The notes under the pieces: generated by a model
What the model saw: only the letters and a program-made list of their open reading frames with translations
Databases searched by the model: none
Told to the model about the DNA's origin: nothing
Made by a program: the position numbers and the translations under genes
Assembly: GCA_017555925.1 (NCBI GenBank)
Contig: JAFZFL010000158.1
Coordinates: 1 to 7,797 of the forward strand
DNA length: 7,797 nucleotides
Direction: 5' to 3'
DNA from: Bacteroidales bacterium
Lineage (GTDB): Bacteria > Bacteroidota > Bacteroidia > Bacteroidales > UBA932
In this document: positions 7,058 through 7,797 of the stretch, in pieces
Layout of the letters: the number at the start of each line of letters is the position of its first letter
Numbering within the stretch: position 1 is the first letter of the stretch

Positions 7058-7797
7058 CTAAAGCGGGTCAACATCAATTGTTACAGCATTGCCACATTTG
7101 AGAGCAAGAATCTGCTCCAGCAACTTCTGTTTATTGCTCTGAAGCTCTCTGTTACGTGCAAATTTTAAATAAAAGGCTCTCTGCCACTCTCCCCTTATCT
7201 TATCCGTTTGAGGAATGAACGGCCCAGTAACCTCAACAGCCCCCACATTTGCAATAGAGTTGGCAACTCCTTCACACAAAAGCTCAAGTTTTTGATTATC
7301 AGAATGTTTTACAATTAATTTTACCATTCTTACAAATGGAGCAAAAGCAAACTCCCTGCGCTGCTCCATAAGCAGATCCAAAATGGAAGGATTGCCACCA
7401 GATACAAATTTGCCACCATTACCCACTCCCGACAGAGATTGAATTACAAGATGTTCCCTATTGTTGGTTTGAATAAACAACTCTCCCTGTTCATCTCTCC
7501 TGCCTGCACGTCCCATAAGCTGGCTGAAGGTCTGAAGAGCCTTTTCATCTGCCCTGAAATCCTGCATTGAAAGGAGTGAATCTGCATCAATTACCGCAAC
7601 AAGCTTGAGATTCCTGAAATCGAAGCCTTTGGAGATCATCTGAGTACCTATAAGCACATCTATATTGCCCTCCGAAAACTCTCTGATTATAGCCTCTTCC
7701 TCTCTTTTGCTTGCTGCAATATCGGCATCAAAACGGGCAATACGAATACCGGGCAACAGGTTCTTCAACTCCTCTTCGAGTGACTCTGTTCCTGCAC
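7058..7797 (-). CDS. priA: Primosomal protein N' (replication restart helicase PriA), C-terminal part
   Basis: 3'-to-5' superfamily 2 helicase that reloads the replisome at stalled forks. The frame is open to the window edge. 245 C-terminal residues are visible and start in the helicase lobe 2 motif AGTESLEEEL, so the DNA-binding domain, helicase lobe 1 and the zinc-binding cysteines lie outside. Seen, numbered from the first visible full codon: FDAD (22-25); VLIGTQMISKGFDFRNLKLV (47-66, motif V region); DADSLL and DFRADEKALQ (70-88); FSQLMGRAGRR (90-100, motif VI, where Met replaces the more usual Ala before GRAGR); then the C-terminal domain with EFAFAPF and a GPFIPQTDKIRGEWQRAFYL segment. 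A TTG at 7768 is inside the gene and is not the start. It is convergent with holA across 19 bp, with no obvious terminator between. Confidence 0.93.
   Translation of the reverse strand, partial: AGTESLEEELKNLLPGIRIARFDADIAASKREEEAIIREFSEGNIDVLIGTQMISKGFDFRNLKLVAVIDADSLLSMQDFRADEKALQTFSQLMGRAGRRDEQGELFIQTNNREHLVIQSLSGVGNGGKFVSGGNPSILDLLMEQRREFAFAPFVRMVKLIVKHSDNQKLELLCEGVANSIANVGAVEVTGPFIPQTDKIRGEWQRAFYLKFARNRELQSNKQKLLEQILALKCGNAVTIDVDPL

Noticed and set aside
7036..7070. Possible hairpin CCGC/GCGG between holA and priA
   Set aside because: The stem is only 4 bp with an 11-base loop, extension needs an internal bulge, and no U-tract follows on either strand.

Overview
The window looks like a piece of a Bacteroidota chromosome, most likely order Bacteroidales. 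The evidence is protein-level resemblance across all genes, Bacteroidota-type promoter elements (TTTG, 19 bp, TAnnTTTG) upstream of the tRNA, matching -7 elements between the divergent genes, and start codons preceded by A-rich sequence rather than a Shine-Dalgarno motif. The DNA is moderately AT-rich and intergenic DNA is scarce. I see no insertion sequence, integrase, CRISPR array or phage structural gene, so this reads as a housekeeping region rather than a mobile island.

Left part (1-2648). The window opens inside clpC, the AAA+ unfoldase of the ClpCP protease, which runs rightwards and ends at 1638. Facing it is a 330-codon leftward gene for an uncharacterised protein whose core resembles the GNAT-like domain shared by phage Mom DNA-modification enzymes and Hef-like homing-endonuclease-associated proteins. 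The two stops are 17 bp apart, and the intrinsic terminator serving clpC lies inside the last codons of the opposing gene.

Middle (2649-4048). A leftward tRNA-Lys(TTT) with encoded CCA has a well-formed promoter upstream and a 13-bp hairpin terminator downstream. After an AT-rich gap come two rightward genes 5 bp apart: a cytoplasmic cysteine-rich protein of the C_GCAxxG_C_C family, and a small secreted protein, probably an outer-membrane beta-barrel.

Right part (4053-7797). Leftward, a stand-alone HsdR N-terminal-type PD-(D/E)XK protein is followed 13 bp later by an HD-domain CCA-adding enzyme/poly(A) polymerase family member. Divergent from them, across a 111-bp gap carrying a -7 element for each direction, is holA (clamp-loader delta subunit). 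The window ends in the 3' part of leftward priA (primosomal helicase), convergent with holA.

Functionally the right part is rich in nucleic-acid maintenance: tRNA 3'-end synthesis, clamp loading, replication restart and a possible small nuclease. The two proteins of unknown role most worth attention are the Mom/Hef-like protein and the solo HsdR_N protein. Nothing here amounts to a clearly new multi-gene system.
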